A DNA stretch of 64,000 bases, from NCBI RefSeq assembly GCF_900634625.1, contig NC_041039.1, forward strand, positions 9,729,006 through 9,793,005. Direction: 5' to 3'. Of the stretch, positions 12,801 through 26,100 are shown piece by piece. A model generated the notes under the pieces. The model was not told where the DNA came from, made no database searches, and saw nothing but the letters and a program-made list of their open reading frames with translations. The position numbers and the translations under genes were made by a program. Positions within the stretch are counted from its first letter, which is position 1, and every line of letters begins with the position of its first letter. This stretch comes from Parambassis ranga (Eukaryota; Chordata; Actinopteri; Ambassidae).

Positions 12801-15800
12801 ATGTTTTCATACAGAAATGCCATAAATACTTTTTGTACATGAATAAATCTCACATGTAGAATTTCAATAAGCAGGATATGTGTCCACTGTTCAACCTCCC
12901 ACAAACTGCAATATGTATAGTAGCCCAATATTAAAACAAAATGTATATGTTTATATTTTTCTACTTTCTTTGGATGTGGACTATAGGCATCCCCATTAAT
13001 CCACATCCCCATCCCCTTCAGCAGGTAGCAGGTTCTTTGCTTCTCTGCACACTAAACAGCTTAACTTCCCTCCATAAAATGTAGAGCCAGTTTGTGTTTT
13101 TGCCATCCTCACACCTTTTTATTTGCCAACCTGCCTGCAAATATCCTACATCCATAGACAACAGCAGTGCTTTAGCATCTCTATTTCATTCCTGCTGCCT
13201 CAGTCTGGCTCTTGTTGGGTGAATGTTGCTATTATGCTGGGAACATATTGGCAACCTTTGGGTTCTGATCCTATACAGACTTATAGTCGAATAAACCATA
13301 TATAAGAGACTTTTTTTTTATCCGTGACAGAAACATGTGCATAAATAGAAATTAATTGTTTTTTAGAATTTAGGTACACAACTTGAAAGTTATGATAAAA
13401 ATTATTAAATGTAGTGAACATACAGCTTTTTTCTTTAGATGAACAAACAAACAAAAAAAGTCATAGGCTTTAACTTTTTAAGGTTCCTCGTCTGCAGCTT
13501 TAAGCTGAATGCAACAGGCAGAATGAATTTCAAAAGGTAAAGTTATTATAAAGATTTATTTCTTATCTGAAAATGCTGCTCCATCAGCAGGAAGCATCCC
13601 CCTGGCCATGTTACCATCTCCGAGTAAACAACTGTCTGCGTGACAACAGCTTTACTTGACAAAAATCTCAAAGCACACCCACTGTTTTGTTTGCCTGATG
13701 GTTTAATATGGCCTATATACTATATGGTTTTGTGCTACAGGTTTAGACTCTGTGCCCTTTGGTCCCATTTACATTTTTTTGTGGCTTAGTTGCCACAGTG
13801 TAACTGTCCCCAGGGAGCATTTGAGATTGATTAAAATCCGTTTGCTAAAGTTTGAGCCATGTTCTTACCCAATGCTGAAAGGGTGTCAGATTTACTCATC
13901 CCAAGTGTAACTATATCAGTGAGTGGTCTGTGAAAGTAGCCTCTACCAGGTCTGTCCTCTGTGATAACAGCAGCTAAAGTTACCTTGAAATTGCACTGAA
14001 ATTAGCCGTTTGGCCTCAAGTGACAAGAAAAAGTGGCTCCAGCTATTTCATCACATAGTCACACTGTACAGATACAGTACTGTGTGTTGTAAAGCGTGTT
14101 TTCAGAGTAGGTGAGAGATTAATGAGACTGATACTGGAGATCTAATACATTTATTACATTTTTTGTTTTTGTGTTTTGAATAATAGCTTTAGATACATTA
14201 CTGTCAAATTAAGTGTTGGAGTCATTATTAAGTGATGCTCATGAATTTGTGGTCAGCTTTCAACCACCTATTTGTTTTCTGATGACGTGCAGTTTGAATT
14301 TCAGTGTATCACACCAGTATTTTATCTTTGGCTGCAATAATTACTTGTGTTTATTAATGTAGTTTTTGATTATTGAATGGACACTAAGAATTTTACAAAA
14401 AGAATAAATGAGACTGTTATATGAGACGGTTATCTGTTCTCAGCACCTCAGTGTCTTTAAACATCGTCTCAGCTTCTACAGCTCCCATGAAGCCTTTGTC
14501 TTTCCTCTACATTACCCAAGCGAGCATGTGTGCTATTTTGGCAATCACAAATATGTCTTTGTCTTTGCTACCCACTGTGCTGCATCACCCAACTCTTTGC
14601 CAAACATTGGCTCCTTCATAGTGAAATTGGGTGCTAGCAGGACACCTGGGATAGAAAAATGAGAGGAAAGGTTACATAGTTGGAAGTATTTTTTTGTGTG
14701 TGCTGGACAAACTTGTGGCTCCCTTGCTGAAAATTGTGCCGTTTAAATGACGGAACAGACGGTGCTGTGGGGCCTACTGAAAGGTGAATCACACAGGGTT
14801 TAGAGGGAAAAATAATAAAGCTTAATAAGATGCCTCAAGGCAATACAAGGAATACCAATGAGTGACCTCGCAGATATTTGTCATTGGCGAGAGTAAGCCC
14901 ATCTGTTACCTAAGCAGGTATAAAGACTTCACTAGAAAATCTACTCCTATTCATGGCTGCAGAAGCAGAACATATTTCATCAAATGGCTATGCTTTGACA
15001 TGTAGAGTAATTTTCTAACAGAACTCCCTGCTGCCCAGTTGTTTGTGCTATTGTTGTAATGCAATTTGAATTATTTCATGAATCACATGTGTGCGATGTA
15101 GCGGCAAAATAATCATTTGGATATCATTACCTTTTGGCAGAAAGATAATGCCATTAAAGTCTTATGATGCACTCCTATTGCTGCTTTATGCCCAGCAGAG
15201 CTCACAACAATGGCTTTCTTTGCTTTAATTTATTGGACTTTAACTTGAAATTAGATATTTTTGAGGAACACCTACATTCAGGGGACAGAAAGTAGGAGAG
15301 GACACTCAGTTGTACTAACAGCTGTAATGTTGTCATTCACCACAGAGCTTACATACATTCTGTTTGTCTTACAGCTTTATTTCTCTCCTCCCACACAACC
15401 TCTCATCTCCTCCCAGGACGTATAGCTCTAATGAGCAGCAGAAAATACATTACAGCAGGAGATTTGTGCAGAACTGGGATAAGACGTTATAGAAAAAAAA
15501 ATTATCATCATGAATATCAGTGTCGATTACATATCAAGAAGCTCCAGTGGTAAGCCAGTCTAGGCTTAATCATGTTTAATCATGCCCGGCTGATTTAAAT
15601 TGCAGAATTGCAACTGATTTCTAAACAGTGTGTCATTAAATCTGGTCTGAACTAGAATTTGAGGGTTTGCAGTGGCTAAACAGGCTTCATACATTTCTCT
15701 GTGTTTATAATGAAGACTGTAATGCATATAGGACAGACACACCTTAGAAGTATACATACTTGCCCAGTATCTTTTATGTGGGTCAGGCAGGAATACTTAC

Positions 15801-16982
15801 TAAAAAGTTACTTCCATATTTTCTCTGACAAATCTGTTATGACGGATGTCAAAATATTGGGACATTGAGCTTGATGGTGGGTAAACATCATCTTGTGAGT
15901 CATAAAAGTAAGACGGAAATGGAAGGACACAGGAGAGAGAAGCAGCTCTGTCCGTTATGGTCAAAATGGGTCCTGGGTAGATGCATACGTACCATTGCCA
16001 CCATATCTATATATGAACATGGTACACTGATGTGTACACATGCATACCTAGGGATTTATGCATCCTGTAAATCCTATCATAAAAACATGTGAAATGAAGG
16101 AACAATGATCTCAACAAATCCCCTCATGGCAGTAATTGCTTCTCTTTGACCATGAATGGTATTTCAAGTTTCACATGCTGGCTTACTTCCCTCTCTCCAC
16201 ATGCAACCAGTGTACATACCTTTTTTCTCTTATTCTTACTGGAAACAATTTTCTGTTCTCTCTGATTTGAAAGGATAGGCAGCAAAGATTGAGGACTGGA
16301 ATTAGAACAAACAAAAAGGGTCTAAACAGCCCAGGGGTTCTTTCAGTTCTTTCTGTAAATTGGTAAGAAGCCTTAAAGTAGTTGGCTTTGTAATGTGGCT
16401 AAATCCTAATGGTACAACCACTCGGAGAGCTATTTATGTCAATATAATTGTAAGACAGGTGTTATATATGTTTAATTTTTCCATGATAAAATGGTTGTGT
16501 TAATAACCAAAGCGGTAGTAATGAAGATCTGCTGAGGGGAAAAAAATGAAACCATGTATAATAGCACCTTTTATATGTGGCAATGCTGCTGCCATAGCAA
16601 CTGATCAGTTAAGTAGTACTTTGTGCTCTATCCTAAAAACTGTTTACTTTCTTGTAAAAGTCAGGCTGATGGCACTCCTCTGTCTCTGCATGGAGAAGGG
16701 GCCAGGACATGATTAGCCTAGCTTAGCCTAGACTGGCAGCATGCTGTAGAGAGCTACATAGAGAAAACACTAAATTTCCAGCAGAGTGCGGTGGACCCTC
16801 TGACACATAGAGGCATGTCAGCCCATGCCTTCAGCTCTTTGATGTGCTTCTTTAAGTTATGATCAATGTCATACTTTCTATGGTAAGTCTATAAATTGAC
16901 ATGTTTCACCTGTAGCAGGCGGAGGCCTCCCACCTATTCGTATGCACACCAGAGACACTCCAGCTATAAGTGTTCTGTCGCA
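6871..16982. other. Gene desert
   Basis: No gene or RNA gene recognised. Short frames of 60-100 codons only, several beginning with non-ATG codons. Conserved non-coding elements may exist but cannot be judged from one sequence. Confidence 0.6.
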
Positions 16983-17190
16983 GGTGGTATGCTGGCCCAG
17001 CAGTTGGCACTGCAGTCACACAGTGGGATAGTTTTGGGTTTGAATCATGGCCCTGCTCCCTCGTGTTTGGAAGCTGTTCACCTCTGGTTTGTGTGGGATT
17101 CCTCCACCTGCTGTGGTTTCCTGCTATCATTCAACCCCAAGCAGCTCAGGTCAACATGACTCTCGAAATTGCCCATAAGTGTAGGTGTAT
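16983..17190 (+). repeat. Degenerate tRNA-like short interspersed repeat
   Basis: The segment begins GGTGGTATGCTGGC and has a box-B-like GGTTTGAATC at 17037-17046. It then has GTGTGGGATTCCTCC and a tail CTCGAAATTGCCCATAAGTG. This order matches a dispersed short repeat found in many copies in fish genomes (GGGTTCGAATCC, TGGGTTTCCTCC, CTAAATTGCCC motifs), recognised from memory. It is heavily diverged and so old. The open frames crossing it on both strands are by-products. Confidence 0.65.
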
Positions 17191-20100
17191 TGTCTATTAA
17201 TGTTTTCCAGCTGTTTTCACTCAGTGAATGTTGGCCTTACAGGACCACTCTGAAATTGCAGAGCATATAATAATGTTTTGAAAGACAGCAGACACAAAAA
17301 TGGCTAATATTGCAGAAATGAAAGCTGCTTTGTCACTGACCATTGATGCTCTGTGAAAGCTAAAGTAGTTCTAATTCCACTTTCTAATTCCTTTTGTTAA
17401 AATGAGAATAAACCATGTAGATGGATGTGAAATCATTTGCCTTACCATGCACTGTAAAATACACAGGTGTAAGGGTTAACATCTTCATCAGTGGTTTTGT
17501 TCCTGAAAACTTGATTTCAACAAAAACCCTACTGCACTATGCATCACACTGATATAATAATAATACAATACAGTTATGGGGTATGTATGCTCTTAGGTTG
17601 AATCTAAAGATGATGTATGAACACCAGCTGCTGCATACAAAACGATCTCATGCATCTATATGAAAGGATAAATGTGTGTGCATGGAAATCAGATCACTGT
17701 TATGAACACTCAGTGAAATATTGAGGGCTTGCCCACTGGGACCCCTTTTATGGTGCATCTGATATATTCACTTATCAGTTTCAGAAATGTCATTGAACAT
17801 CAACTAAGATAAAATACTTTTGTATTTTAAATTATGAACGAATCATAGCAATGTTCAGATGCAATTTTCCGTTCTTTTAAGTCCCTTCAAAAATCACGCT
17901 GGAGATGGGATTTTACATAATTTACTAACAAAATCAAATGGGGGGGGTCAGTTTTCCTTCTGTATGTCAATTATTTTAATTTGCAAAGTCTGGCATGGAT
18001 GGACTAAATTTAACATATTAGGTGAAAGGACATTTACATTTTCTTAGCCTCGCAACACGTCTTCCTCACACCGCCATCGCTCCACTCAACTACACAACCT
18101 TCACATGTATCGCCTTACCAAATGTTCATGTGTAGACTTCTAAAATAGGCTTGAATCATCTACACTGGGATGGAAATTTGTGGATTAGTCCTTCATCACG
18201 CTGAGTCTCCAGGGTGCAATCGTGTCATACACAGTGGTGCTAATAAATACCAGGCTCATTTCACACTACGTTCCACTTCGATGTTGATGATATTAGAAGC
18301 GTTATCTATTCCTGCCATGTGCAGGAACAAGTTCGGGGTTAGTCGATCCATCAGCTCTCTGTTTCACTGCAAATCAAAAGGTTAAACTGTGAAGTCTAAA
18401 TGAACAGATGGTATAAATAAAGGTGATAGAAAGTAAAAATAGCAGTGGATGGGACAGAAACAGTTTATAATAAGTGAAAAAAGGGTTGTTTTATTTGTTT
18501 GAAAAAAATATTTTAATGTCATAATTACCTGGAATCCTGCTGCTGGCTTGCTTTTTTCCTAACTGCGCCTTTCAGTCACTGATAATTTAGCTACTCACGC
18601 CTGATTGCAGAGAAGCTCTTTCACTTTGGCAGCTGGCCAGTTTGAAGAATTACAAATTAATACAACTAGGTTAATTGCTCAAGTAGCGTGCCTGATGATC
18701 CATAAGGTGTAGTGGTTTCACTATCATCTAGATCAATATGGAATTATCATGGATATGTTGTGTCAAATCCCCACGGTCCACTTTTAGGGGTTTTGACATT
18801 GGACCATCAGAACACAGGTTTTGAAGCAGGATGCCATTTAACAGTAAACTTAGATGTTTGAAATAGCTCAAAGTAATTTGAAAGTATGTTTTTTTTTTCA
18901 TCCCTGTCAGTCAGACACCGTGGGTCAGGGATGTCAAAGTCTATTTCTGACAGGGCCACACTGAGGAATTAGAGAGAAATTAAATGTCTGTGACCAGACC
19001 TCAATCCATTTAGCTAGAACATGGGGGAACATATTTTAAATTCCACTGTGACTGAAAGTTCTTCATTTAAAGACTTTCGATCGAGGTCTGGATTTGTTTA
19101 GTAACCATTGAATGTATTTACATAATGATCTCTTCTTATTCAGGCTCTTTTTGCTATTGGCAACATCCACAGGTAAGATTCATGTTGTCATGAGAATAAC
19201 AGGAACTAATGCATGCATGTCACAGAGATGCATTCACTTTTATCTCTTTGATCTCAGTGTCAATGTTTAATGTTCAGCTTTCTAAAACCCCATCTCTCTC
19301 TCTCTTTATTAAGTTACTGCTAATGCAAATGGATCATTTCCTGCAGTGGTAGCTTCATTTTATAAGCACTTTAAAGCTTTGCCTTTACTGTGAAGCAGCA
19401 CAGGATAATCAAAGTCAGTTTTTGACACGCTATACATGTACCACAATGAGCTGTTGGATGCGGAGCTACAAGCTTTGACTTTGCAGTGAGGTAACTAACT
19501 CAGTGAGGTAGCTGCTGCTGGAAAAAAACACAGCTTAAAGGAGTAGCATGAAATCAGATAGCAGTCGCTCAGGCATGGTGGAAAAAAGCCAATTATTGAC
19601 TGACTTCTTCATTAAAACTGAGTTTGTTTGGCAGCATTGTAAGTAGATGTACCTTCTGCTGTATTTTAAAACACATTACCTCTTAAGGAAAACTTACTGT
19701 ACCTGTACAACACCATATAATCTCAAAATGACATGACTACATCTGGATATTGATACTGCTGCGTGGGTTCTGCACGGCTATTTCTCTCTATTATGTGTGA
19801 TGCAGTTTTGGATCAGATGTATCAGCTGCAGCATCCAGTTACCAATAGATTTACCATAAAGAGGTGTCTCTGTCTGACCTGAAGATATCCATGATTTCTT
19901 TTATGAAGGCTTCCTCAGGGATCCTGACTTGCTTCTGGCTCCATAGAGCAGAAATAAGTGCTTTGGAACAGCCTTCACGATGGTGGAGCGGAACAATTTC
20001 CGGGTCAAATGATGTGTTACATCCAGCATATGTAATAGTCCTTTGTTTTTGAGACAGTCCAGTGCTTCTGACCACTCAGACATCTGTCAAATGTCTTTCA

Positions 20101-23100
20101 CGTTCTCTTTTCCTCACCAACATTTTCTGTATTCATTTAAAATGATTGTCAGTAATGAAGATAATGCTTGGTTTATTCATTTTTGTAGCCAGGGTTGCAG
20201 CAGAGGTTAAGTTGGCATCTGCCCACAGACAGATTGGGTTACTTGTGCTATGCCAGCTTTTAGAAAACTCACATTTTAGATCATTATGAAACATTTCTGG
20301 TTAAGTCATCAGCCCTGATGATAAGCAGTTTTCCTAAAGTGCATTACAGAAAGAAACAGCCATTCGCTGAACTAAAACTTCTGTCTGGTTAGCAGCAGGT
20401 TCACCAATGCTTTTTTAAATGCACTGCTGTGCTGATTTGCACCTGTGGCCGTCCTCATCTTCACTTCAGGAGACAGACAGTGTTCTCACACATCAACTTA
20501 AAAATGTTGGTTGCAATGTAAACCTGTTGTATTTTATCACAGCCTTGCTCTTTAAAATAGTGTGTTTTTTAGTAAAATTGGAGCGATTGCAGCTGCTACA
20601 TGGAAATGCATGAGTATCCCTAGAAACTCATCAGCCCACACACAAAAAGCATCACTCAGGGTTCACTGAGAGTGAATAGCAGATTTGCAGATCATGTCAC
20701 TCGATTTGTTGAGAAGCTCATTTTGATCAAGGGTGACAAATAAGAAGCATGACCAATCATTGCAATCTGCAGGGGTCAGTGGAGGCTAATGAGTGGTAGC
20801 CATTTTTCAGACTTCATTAATCGCACTTTGCCGTGGGTAATAAATGGTCCTTGCAGCAGTATTATTGGCTGGTGGGCAGAGCAAACAGCTACAGCCATTG
20901 ATCAGACCCAGAGGACTCACATCTGCTGTGTTTGTTTGCATGGCTGCTTTATTTCTATGCCCTTTGTGTTTCCTTGAGTCTGTAATGGTGTCTTTTCCAG
21001 CTGCCTTGTATTCATAAAGCAGTTTTTATTATTATCAAAGGGGCATCCAGGTGGCCAGAAAACCAAGCTGAATGGTAACTAAATCATCTTGGGTTCTTAA
21101 ATGCAATGCCTCATTTTTTCTGTCCAGTCCCTGGGTACCTGCAACTATTGATTGAAAGGCTCCTAAAATTATCTTTTCATTCATTCTCATGTTGACAATG
21201 TGGTTGTATAATTGGAGACTCAAACATGGAAGCAACCTTGTTTGAAATTCAAAGTAGACTGAACACTATTGCGCAGAGTATAATGATAACTGTGTGGAGC
21301 CATGATGTGACAGGTGGCTAATGGGACGTTATATACCCATCACGGATTGGAGCTTCAACATAAAATGCCACTTGCTTTAACAAATAATAACACTTACATC
21401 CACCAACAATGTAATAGGTGTCTAAAACTGTCTGTACTAGACTGTTGAAATACATTCTTTGCCAACTTGGTCATTGACACTGGATGTGATTGTGTCTCTT
21501 GGAACAATAGGCAGATCCTGAGCTGAAAAAAACTTCTGAAAGTATTACATCATCTGCATAAAATGTATCAAATGTGCATGACACCTTACAGAGTTCAGGT
21601 TGGCTATTTGCTGATAACGTGGTTAATATCTAGAGTATAAACATTTTCTGAACACTGCTAATCCTGAATAATTCTAGGTTTTTACTTGGCGGCATGGATC
21701 CACTCAGAGATTCTGCTGTTGTGCTTATTGTAAATTTCTGTCCTGATGGTATCAGTTCTGTGATTACTGCTGCTATTCTTTTGCTAATCTCCTGTGCCCA
21801 TAGGCTAAGCTTATTACACCCATGATAAGAATTTAACAGGAGAACCTTTGGCTACCCGCCTGTCTCTCTACCCTTAGATATTATTGCCACTAGATTCTAA
21901 TAGAGCTGTTGGGGAGTTAATGCTCCAGCTTCTGTCATAATTACAGCTATTACAACTGTATTTCACCTGGTTGCCACTCTCACAGTTTAAAAACAGCCTA
22001 TATAACCACAACCTAGAAACTAGCTTCTAAATGGAAACGGCTATTTCCTTCCTCTGTGTACGAGTTATTCAGCTGCTTGAATTATTTCTTTCTAATAAAG
22101 CTAAAATACAGCGTGTAGGAGACATGGCTAAAGTGAATCATGTGGAGCTGCTGGATGTTTAAAACATGCAAAGTTTGCTACTGTGTATTAAGTAAATGTA
22201 AATTGAATCATTGTCTCCATGGGTGAGATGCACACTTCTCATCTGTAGTTTGCATCCACTTGGCGTTGTGGCCTTGAAGCTGCAGGCTTTCTTTCCACTT
22301 TTCAACTCTACACCTGATGATTGTACCACTACTCACCCTGGGTATTGTTGCTGATCTACAAAAGCATTGTGTGAAGTTTTTTTGTGCATGCAATGGAACA
22401 GATAGCATTGCTGAAGTGTTAGAAACTGCAGTCTGACAGCAGACTATTAGTGACATACTGAATCCCTATGTTGGTGATCATTATTTTGCACATTTACCTG
22501 CGGATTCATCAATCAGGCATTTTGAAAATGTCACAGATGGAAACACTTTTGCATAATGACCTCAATGGTCAACAGATAATGAAACATGTCTGTGGTACTG
22601 CCAAGGGAAGCCCCACACAGTTTGAATCTATACACAGAAAGTGATAAGCCATTGATTGTTTTGACTTTTTGCAAAGAGCATTCTAGATGAAACTGTGAGG
22701 TCAATGTAGCGACTGTCAGCAATTTTCACACATGTACTACAGCCTTGAACTTATCTACCCAGAAGGGATGTATGTGAGAGCAAAAATGTCTGAATCAGTT
22801 GGAGCAGACATCAAACAGACTTTATCTTGACAGGTGCCTGGTACAAAACCTGTGTGATGTACGACTGAGCGCATGTGCGACTAGACTCAAAGTCCAGAGA
22901 ATTTACAACAATCCAGTGGGCATATTGATGACATTTATATGATGTAACTGTCACAAAACTGGAAGAATACCCAAGAGTGAAGGGGCACGTTTACAAAACG
23001 AACAAGAATATCTATGAAATTCAAGAAGATCTGTAGGTAACAGTCAAAATTGACACATTTAGCCCACCCTCAGCTGAGGACACAACACCACAGAATGACT

Positions 23101-26100
23101 TTTGTAATGTGGACAATGGACAAGACTAGTCTCCAAGAAATGAGTGGCTGTAGAGCTGTGTTAACCCTCACTTTAACCATGAGCAGTTTTTCCAGGAGTG
23201 AGCATGCATCTGACATACACATCCTTTTGTTGTGTGCTACACATGTGAAAGGGGAATTGTGATAAAAGTCAGGAGGTCATATGAGAACAGCCAAACGACC
23301 GAGTGCCAAATCATCTGCCCTTAGTTCAATGATCATTAAATTTGCTAAAAAACTGGACTAAAGGCAAAAAGCTTCTGGTACAAGAGATGAATATGGCTGC
23401 AGTGCAGGCTGTGCCCATTATTATAGGCTGTGGACTAAAACATTTGTTTACCTATAATTAGCCTCTGTTTCTTAAAAACTGGGACTGATGAAAAAGAGTG
23501 TTACTACATTGTTAATTTGAAGTGGAGACATCTTCAAATTAAAAACAAACACTTTGCTAACAGGATAATAGCCTTATGTCATGTTTGTATTTTATGGCTT
23601 TGAAAAGCAAAAAATTGACTTTTTTACTGTAGACCAATTCTGTTTTGGTGACTCTGCTGTTGACCTGTTTTCATGAGGTTTAAAGGTTATTGATGATATT
23701 AGAACAACATTCAGCGCAGGATATAAACTTATCATGAGCATCTCTTGCAGTGATCTTTACCATTAAGAGAGACATTCAGAGTGGGATAAAGTCAGTCACT
23801 GTATTGCAAGATAAAGTAATTTGCAAAAGAAAATAACTTTTGTAAAGAGTTACTGATACTTTGTAGCACTGCATTTACATATACAAGCAATGTATATGAA
23901 AAAAGATGATATAGATGCTGTAACCTTGGATTAAATGATGAAGTCCACTGACATCACCCTGCCTTTTAATTTCTATATAAAAGCATATTATAGCTAACAG
24001 TGCATCAGTCAACTATCAAAGCTTTCCAGTTTCTTCAAAAGCAAAGGAAAGGTGGAGTTGGCTGATAACAAGAGCTGAATGGCTTAGAAATTTCATGCTT
24101 TATATTAAATTTCTTTTTCTTTCAGACAGTATTGCTGTCACTTGTGGACCTCAGATGAACCTATTGCAATGAAATAATGAGTAAGGATGTTTTACAGACT
24201 TCTAAATGTTGACAAAAGGACATACAGGTGGCAGACCGTATTTTAAGTATTGTTGCAGGTCACATATTCTTACCCCAGGCAATCCAATTAACAATTAAAG
24301 ATGTAAGATTTCTTCAAGGGGATACTTTAACACAACCTCTGGTTCAGTCACAGGGTAAAAAATATACAGTTGAATAATTTTATGAAAATCACATGACAGA
24401 AAAAGAATGCAAGAAAAGAGTTAAGGTGCAAAAACAGAGTTTTAGATGGAAGAGAAGTGATAAGGTTTAAAAGTCAACCAAAGGTTCTTCTTAAGCAAAA
24501 GATGTTTAAATTGCATGTAAATTTAAAAGTGAAAGGATTTTTTTCTGCTCCTCAACTAACTAAATGTACACTGCTGTTGTGTCCTAGTGAGGACACCAGT
24601 GTTATACTTGGTGTAAGGGACTATAATAGGTCTAACTCATTGTGTTTACGTTGCTCTATCGCCAATTTAATAGATGGAAGATGTCTTCTTGGCCAGATGT
24701 CTCCATATGCCAGTTTTAATTTATCAGCTGATTGTCATGTAGAACTTGTCAAAGGCCATGTCTATGAATCTTAATTTGGACAAAATGCCAAGAGAAGCAA
24801 TTTTTATCTATTTTGGTAGCTTAGAGTATTCTCATTGAGTCCTACATAATGTAAGGCACACCTTGATTATATGACATTAGTCATACGTGTAGCAAAGTGA
24901 GGACATATGTTCACATCAGTATCCAGTAACAATCATTTTAGTACCACTTGAGACAGGTTTCCACTTATTTCCTGACTTTTTGAGGGTTTTTTTTTCCAGT
25001 TCCCCATATTTCCCAGCTAACGCTAAAGAATCGAAATTATGCCCAGATTACTCCAGATAGTAGTATATTCTTGCAGACAACAAATAAAGAAGAAATAATA
25101 AGGAAATACTTGCAACCATTCAAAACTGCACAATGTTTCTAGCTCTATACTAAGGCATTATGTGAATGAAATACAAAAATTCTGGTCAACTGGGATTGTA
25201 CTTTGTTGCTTATAAGTACATACCCTGCTTACAAGTAATACCCTGCTGCATGTTGTTATGACATGACGGATATAAAGTAGTTGAGCCTCTAGTTGTTTTT
25301 GTACTGCCTTGGGCTGATGCCTCTTGTACTGATGCCATCATCAGCAATGCCACATTTCTAACCAGCGCTCTTCTCTCAGGAGCTTTAGATGTCCCCTTGT
25401 AGCTGCCCACCTCACCCTTGGCCATCTTTAGCCTGGCCTCCTTTCATGCTCAGAGTTTGAAGCATTGCTCAGCTCCCTGCTGGCTTTTCCTTGCTAAAAC
25501 ACTCCTAGCACAGAGCCTCAGGACTGGTCTAAGGTCAGGAACTTGGGGCAAGACAACTCTGTATGAGGTCAGGAACTCTGAAAGAAACCACTCTCAGCAT
25601 TGGCACTGAGATGAAGTTCAGATTTGTTTTATTTAATAGTTAAAAGCCCAGTGTATTTGCCTGAGGCATCCTGCTAATATTTTTGGTTTCACTAATTGTA
25701 AACTTTGTAAATAAGTAATCTATTCAACATTGTTCAGTGATGCAGCATTAGAAGTAGTAGGAAATTGGGGAGTTGAAACGCTCTGTATTTACTGTGTGCG
25801 TTAAAGTGTAAGCATGTAACATTTTCTAAAAGGGGAGAGAGTCAGCTCCATGGTAGCCAGAAAAATAGCAGATGCTTTTTACAAACTAATGAAAAATATT
25901 AAAAGATTAAATATCACAGTCTTTCTTAGCAGATCTTTTACATCTCATAGTGATCACCAATGTAAATCTTATTGTCACTTAAATAGTGGTGTCTTCCTGC
26001 TTACTTTTAACACTGTGGGCATCAGAATTGACCGTTTTTAAAAACATGGTTGTCTCTTTGGAAGAAGCTAAAATGTAGGCATGGCAGTATCGCTGCACTT

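Noticed and set aside
19851..20083. Overlapping minus-strand frames with plausible composition (EEAFIKEIMDIFRSDRDTSL and SEALDCLKNKGLLHMLDV)
   Set aside because: Each is short and neither contains a recognisable domain. Could be a transposon scrap but cannot be supported.
22700..23262. Stretch with several coding-like fragments
   Set aside because: I tried to read it as a retrotransposon polymerase but no motif held up in any frame.
24457..24774. 105-codon plus-strand frame
   Set aside because: No domain, splice context or family resemblance; length is within chance for this much sequence.
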